From an uncultured Microbacterium sp. (GTDB lineage Bacteria; Actinomycetota; Actinomycetes; Actinomycetales; Microbacteriaceae): a DNA stretch of 64,000 nt. Shown here piece after piece: positions 60,690 to 64,000 of the stretch; within the stretch, counting starts at the first letter, position 1, and every line of letters starts with the position of its first letter. Location: the NCBI RefSeq assembly GCF_947489255.1, contig NZ_CANLCY010000001.1, positions 372,001 to 436,000 on the forward strand. The letters are read 5' to 3'. The notes beneath the pieces are model-generated. The model was not told the origin of the DNA. It saw nothing but the letters and a program-made list of their open reading frames with translations, and ran no database searches. Both the position numbers and the translations under genes were made by a program.

Positions 60690-62210
60690 ATGACCGACGC
60701 GCCCGCGAACGACGCCGCCGAACCCACCGAAGACGAGGTCTTCGAGCAGAAGGCGGTACGCCTGGCCAAGCGCGAGCGACTGCTCGCCGAGCGCAGCGAC
60801 GCCGCGGGCGGCGCCTACCCGGTGTCGGTCCCGGTCACGACCACCATCACCTCCCTGCGCGAGCGCTTCGGCGAGCTCGAGGCCGGTGAAGAGACGGGCG
60901 AGACCGTCGGCGTCGCCGGGCGCGTGGTGTTCAGTCGCAACACCGGCAAGCTCTGCTTCGCGTCGCTGCAGGCCGGTGACGGCAGCCGCATCCAGGCGAT
61001 GGTGTCGCAGGGCGTCGTCGGCGAGGAGTCGCTGCAGGCGTGGAAGGAGCTCGTCGACCTCGGCGACCACGTGTTCGTCTCGGGCGAGGTCATCTCGAGC
61101 CGCCGTGGCGAGCTGTCGATCATGGTCGCCGAGTGGCGCATCGCGGCCAAGGCCGTGCTGCCGCTGCCCAATCTGCACACCGAGCTCAGCGAGGAGAGCC
61201 GGGTGCGCAGCCGCTTCCTCGACTTGATCGTGCGCGACCGGGCGCGCGAGACCGTGCTCGCTCGCGCCACGGTCAACGCGAGCCTGCGCCGCACCTTCAC
61301 CGAGCGCGACTTCGTCGAAGTCGAGACCCCGATGCTCCAGGTGCAGCACGGCGGCGCGTCGGCCAGGCCGTTCACGACCCACTCGAACGCCTTCGACACC
61401 GAGCTCTTCCTGCGCATCGCGCCGGAGCTCTACCTCAAGCGCGCGGTCGTCGGCGGCATCGACCGCGTCTACGAGATCAATCGCAACTTCCGCAACGAGG
61501 GATCCGACTCCACGCACAGCCCCGAGTTCGCGATGCTCGAGGCCTACCAGGCCTACACCGACTACAACGGCATCGCCGACCTGACCCAGACGCTCATCCA
61601 GGATGCCGCGATCGCGGTCGCCGGCTCGACCACCGTGACGTGGGCCGACGGCACCGAGTACGACCTCGGCGGAGACTGGGACCGCATCTCGATGTACGAC
61701 TCGCTGTCGGCGGCATCCGGTCATCAGGTCACCCCCGAGACCTCGCTCGACGAGCTGCGCGCTCTCGGTGAGAAGTCCGGTGTCGACGCGCCTCCGCACG
61801 AGACCCACGGCAAGTGGGTCGAGGAGCTGTGGGAGCACTTCGTGAAGGGGGGCCTGACGCGCCCCACCTTCGTCATGGACTTTCCGGTCGACACGAGTCC
61901 CCTCGTCCGCGAGCACCGCTCCATCGCGGGGGTCGTGGAGAAATGGGACCTGTACGTCCGCGGATTCGAGCTCGCCACCGGGTACTCCGAACTGGTCGAC
62001 CCGGTGATCCAGCGCCAGCGTTTCGTCGAGCAGGCCAAGCTCGCCGCGCGGGGCGACGACGAGGCGATGCCGATCGACGAGGAGTTCCTCCGGGCGCTCG
62101 AGCACGGGATGCCGCCCACCGGGGGGATGGGGATGGGGATCGACCGTCTGCTGATGGCCATCACCGGGCTCGGGATCCGTGAGACGATCCTCTTCCCGCT
62201 GGTGAAGTAG
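60690..62210 (+). CDS. lysS: lysyl-tRNA synthetase (class II)
   Basis: A 506-residue class II synthetase. Residues 55-165 form the OB-fold anticodon-binding domain, followed by the catalytic core with motif 1 (Phe-Val-Glu-Val-Glu-Thr-Pro), motif 2 (Arg-Asn-Phe-Arg-Asn-Glu-Gly-x-Asp) and motif 3 (Gly-Met-Gly-Ile-Asp-Arg-Leu). It charges tRNA-Lys. Ends in Leu-Phe-Pro-Leu-Val-Lys as usual. The last 50 bases overlap the convergent DUF4192 gene. Confidence 0.97.
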   Translation: MTDAPANDAAEPTEDEVFEQKAVRLAKRERLLAERSDAAGGAYPVSVPVTTTITSLRERFGELEAGEETGETVGVAGRVVFSRNTGKLCFASLQAGDGSRIQAMVSQGVVGEESLQAWKELVDLGDHVFVSGEVISSRRGELSIMVAEWRIAAKAVLPLPNLHTELSEESRVRSRFLDLIVRDRARETVLARATVNASLRRTFTERDFVEVETPMLQVQHGGASARPFTTHSNAFDTELFLRIAPELYLKRAVVGGIDRVYEINRNFRNEGSDSTHSPEFAMLEAYQAYTDYNGIADLTQTLIQDAAIAVAGSTTVTWADGTEYDLGGDWDRISMYDSLSAASGHQVTPETSLDELRALGEKSGVDAPPHETHGKWVEELWEHFVKGGLTRPTFVMDFPVDTSPLVREHRSIAGVVEKWDLYVRGFELATGYSELVDPVIQRQRFVEQAKLAARGDDEAMPIDEEFLRALEHGMPPTGGMGMGIDRLLMAITGLGIRETILFPLVK

Positions 62211-63315
62211 GGCGCTCGAAGACCCACTCGGGCAGGCGACCGGCGTCGAGAAGGCTCAGCATGATCGCGCTGAGGCCGTGCTGGGGGTCGATGCGGATCG
62301 CCTCTTCGGCGTAGGTCCCGGCGTGCGACGAGCGTCCCAGCGCCCACGCCAGCCAGGCGCAGGCCGACAGGGCCCCGGGTCGTCGATCGGGCGGCACGGT
62401 CGCGGCGACCTGCCGGCACACCTCCAGGGCGGCCCGAAGGCGCTCGGGCTCGGGCTGCGGGCCCTCTCCCCACATCGGACGCGCGAGGTCTTCGGGGAAG
62501 GGCGTGCCCGCGCTGAACGCGGTCTGCGCGCGCAGCACCGCATCGCCGGCGGCGACATCGGCGGCCCACTGCATGAGGGCCACGTCGCGCAGCGACGGAC
62601 GCTCGAGGCAGAACGCGAGGGCCGCGATCATCGTCGACCGCAGGCGCCCCGACTCGGTGACCGCCCTCTCGAACAGGGCGGGCGGGTCGGCGAGCAGTGA
62701 CACGATCTCATCGGCCTCGGCTCGCCGCGCGAGCGGCAGGCGACGCCGATCGCGCGGGCGGCCGAGGGCGTCGTCGACGTCGCCGAGCGATCGCGCCACG
62801 GATGCCGCGGTCTCGGTGTCGACCGCGGGGAGCGCGGCGGCGGAGAACTGGTCGGTGCGGGGGAGTGCGTCGGCTCCTCGGGCGTCGGCGTCGGCGATCT
62901 CGGACAGCGGACCCGCGGACGCGCCCGCGGGGTCGAGGTAGCAGGCCCAGGCATCGGGACCGACGACGAGAGCGTCGAGCACGCGCAGGCCGCAGATGCC
63001 CGCTCGAGACACGACCTCGTCGATCAGCGCGCGTTCCGGGAGGTCGGAGCCGCCGGTCACCGGGCTGTCGGTGTACACGACCGGGACGATCGCGTCCGTC
63101 GACGCGACCTTGCACGCCATGCCGATGACGGTCGACGCGATGCTCTCGGCCTCGGTCGGCCCGCCGCGGGGGAGGTCGACGCGCATGGCCCCGAGAGATC
63201 GCCCGTCGGCGAAGGGGACGACGACGAGACTTTCCCGCGGGGTGCACTCCAGCAGGTGCGGGACGAGGGCGAGGAACGAGGCGGACGAGGCGGCGCGGAC
63301 GACGGTCGGGGTCAT
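62161..63315 (-). CDS. DUF4192 domain protein
   Basis: A 384-residue protein with the DUF4192 pattern: an N-terminal Ala-Ser-Ser-Ala-Ser-Phe-Leu-Ala-Leu-Val-Pro-x-Leu-Leu and Glu-Ser-Leu-Val-Val-Val-Pro-Phe, then Pro-Val-Val-Tyr-Thr-Asp, and a C-terminal helical region. The family is restricted to actinomycetes and has no known function. I use ATG 63315; a GTG six bases upstream (63321) is possible. Its 3' end runs 50 bases into lysS on the opposite strand. Confidence 0.88.
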   Translation of the reverse strand: MTPTVVRAASSASFLALVPHLLECTPRESLVVVPFADGRSLGAMRVDLPRGGPTEAESIASTVIGMACKVASTDAIVPVVYTDSPVTGGSDLPERALIDEVVSRAGICGLRVLDALVVGPDAWACYLDPAGASAGPLSEIADADARGADALPRTDQFSAAALPAVDTETAASVARSLGDVDDALGRPRDRRRLPLARRAEADEIVSLLADPPALFERAVTESGRLRSTMIAALAFCLERPSLRDVALMQWAADVAAGDAVLRAQTAFSAGTPFPEDLARPMWGEGPQPEPERLRAALEVCRQVAATVPPDRRPGALSACAWLAWALGRSSHAGTYAEEAIRIDPQHGLSAIMLSLLDAGRLPEWVFERPTSPAGRGSSHGSRAR

Positions 63316-63416
63316 GGGCACGAGCGTGCCGGGTCACGGCATCCGCGCGCGGGGCGGGAAACCTCGATCGTGGATAACCCGACTGCCACGGCGCGTGGGG
63401 AGGAGCGGTGCGCGGG

Positions 63417-63422
63417 TATCCT
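63417..63422 (+). promoter_or_regulatory. -10 box of the small membrane gene, leaderless spacing
   Basis: TATCCT ends 6 bases before the ATG at 63429. Confidence 0.45.
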
Positions 63423-63428
63423 GGGGGT

Positions 63429-63626
63429 ATGGATGAGACCTGGGTCGCGATGCTGTGGGCGATCCTGCCCACGATCGTCGTCTCGGTCGTGTTCTTCTTC
63501 ATCCTCCGCAACGTGATCCGCATGGACCGCACCGAGCGCAAGGTCTACTCGCGCATCGAAGCCGAGGAGCGCGCGAAGCGCGGCCTCCCGCCGGTCGCCT
63601 CCACCGGCGACGGTCCCGCGAGCTGA
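63429..63626 (+). CDS. small single-pass membrane protein
   Basis: A 65-residue protein: short acidic start, one hydrophobic helix (about residues 5-26) and a charged Arg/Glu helix with Glu-Arg-Lys-Val-Tyr, ending Ala-Ser-Thr-Gly-Asp-Gly. To my recollection small proteins like this occur as hypotheticals before cardiolipin synthase-type genes in related genomes. Function unknown. The -10 box just upstream supports a real gene. Confidence 0.7.
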   Translation: MDETWVAMLWAILPTIVVSVVFFFILRNVIRMDRTERKVYSRIEAEERAKRGLPPVASTGDGPAS

Positions 63627-63690
63627 CGATCGCGCGACCGCTGTCGCAGCCCCTCGCTACGCTGGGTGGACGACCCGCTCAGGAGGACCC

Positions 63691-64000
63691 GTGATCACCG
63701 CCACGTTCGACGCGAGCTGGCTCGTCATCACGCTGTTCGTCGTCGACCTCGTGGTGCGTATCGCCGCGATCATCATCGTGCCGCGCAACCGCCGCCCGAC
63801 CGCCGCGATGGCGTGGCTCCTGGCGATCTACTTCATCCCCTTCCTCGGGGTCTTCCTCTTCCTGCTGATCGGCAATCCCCGTCTGCCGCGCAAGCGCCGG
63901 CGCAAGCAGACCGCGATCAACGAGTACATCCACGACACGAGCGCGTCGCTCGAGTTCGGCACCCTGCGTCCCCACGCCCCCGACTGGTTCCGCGCCCTCG
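63691..64000 (+). CDS. cardiolipin synthase-type phospholipase D protein, 3'-truncated by window
   Basis: The first 103 residues only. Two hydrophobic helices (about 10-29 and 40-64) of the PLD N-terminal (PLDNc) domain with Pro-Thr-Ala-Ala-Met-Ala-Trp-Leu-Leu and Phe-Leu-Leu-Ile-Gly, followed by Arg-Leu-Pro-Arg-Lys-Arg, the standard start of bacterial cardiolipin synthases. The HKD catalytic motifs lie beyond the window. GTG 63691 has AGGAGGA four to five bases upstream, which decides the start. A TACGCT box about 30 bases ahead may be its -10. Confidence 0.85.
   Translation, partial: MITATFDASWLVITLFVVDLVVRIAAIIIVPRNRRPTAAMAWLLAIYFIPFLGVFLFLLIGNPRLPRKRRRKQTAINEYIHDTSASLEFGTLRPHAPDWFRAL

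Noticed and set aside
58845..62105. Over 1000-codon open frame antisense to PH protein, panC and lysS
   Set aside because: Same GC-driven artefact; it spans several real coupled genes on the other strand and has no recognisable motif.

Overview
The window is very GC-rich, densely coded DNA with frequent GTG/TTG starts and 4-base start/stop overlaps. A type VII (ESX-like) secretion locus, a mycosin, the ppa/tilS/hpt/ftsH/folEPBK/panC/lysS gene order and many DUF families of actinomycetes point to a Microbacterium-like member of the Microbacteriaceae. That assignment is an inference from gene content; no rRNA is present. Both ends fall inside or beside genes, and the last gene (cardiolipin synthase type) is cut by the window edge.

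Layout. 1-3.8 kb holds a small membrane protein, a pirin, a small acetyltransferase, a CGNR zinc-finger regulator and a membrane protein with a C-terminal FHA domain. 3.98-19.46 kb is a complete-looking type VII secretion island built as two divergent operons around an AT-richer promoter region (about 12.76-13.05 kb). Leftward run two WXG100 pairs, a helical T7-associated protein, a second mycosin, a Gly-rich putative substrate, EccD, EccB and mycosin 1. Rightward run a second EccD-like protein, an RDD-FHA protein and the three-ATPase EccC. No EccE, EccA or EspG homologue is visible. 19.5-29.4 kb holds RecQ, an acyl-CoA oxidase/dehydrogenase with a palindrome-rich promoter, 3-methyladenine glycosylase I, a DEAD-box helicase with a structured leader, and a short UvrA paralogue. 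29.4-45.8 kb is a metabolic and transport region: resolvase-like protein, SDR, Na+/H+ antiporter, glutaredoxin-amidohydrolase-kynureninase operon, GT2-GtrA transferase, polysaccharide deacetylase, Gfo/Idh oxidoreductase, chromate transporter, acyl-CoA ligase, DHA2 exporter, alpha/beta hydrolase. 45.9-46.2 kb carries tRNA-Phe, tRNA-Asp and tRNA-Glu. 46.4-64 kb is housekeeping: M23 peptidase, inorganic pyrophosphatase, tilS, an inverted MFS gene, hpt, ftsH, folE-folP-folB-folK, DUF3180, two PH-domain membrane proteins, a DUF2520 reductase-like protein, panC, lysS, DUF4192, a small membrane protein and a PLD-type synthase.

How the genes fit together. The secretion island has all motor, channel, protease and small helical substrate parts of a type VII system, and two membrane FHA proteins bracket it. 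The folate genes are translationally coupled into one operon that runs on through DUF3180, the PH proteins, DUF2520 and panC.

The least explained signals are in the non-coding DNA: two families of miniature inverted-repeat elements (79 bp and 87 bp, each with two same-length copies), a hexanucleotide C-rich tandem array, a decaying 83-bp tandem duplication of a gene end, and a recurring TAnnnT box ending exactly 6 bases before six start codons, which suggests leaderless transcripts. Among proteins, the paired EccD proteins and a PanC with several substituted active-site positions deserve the closest look.
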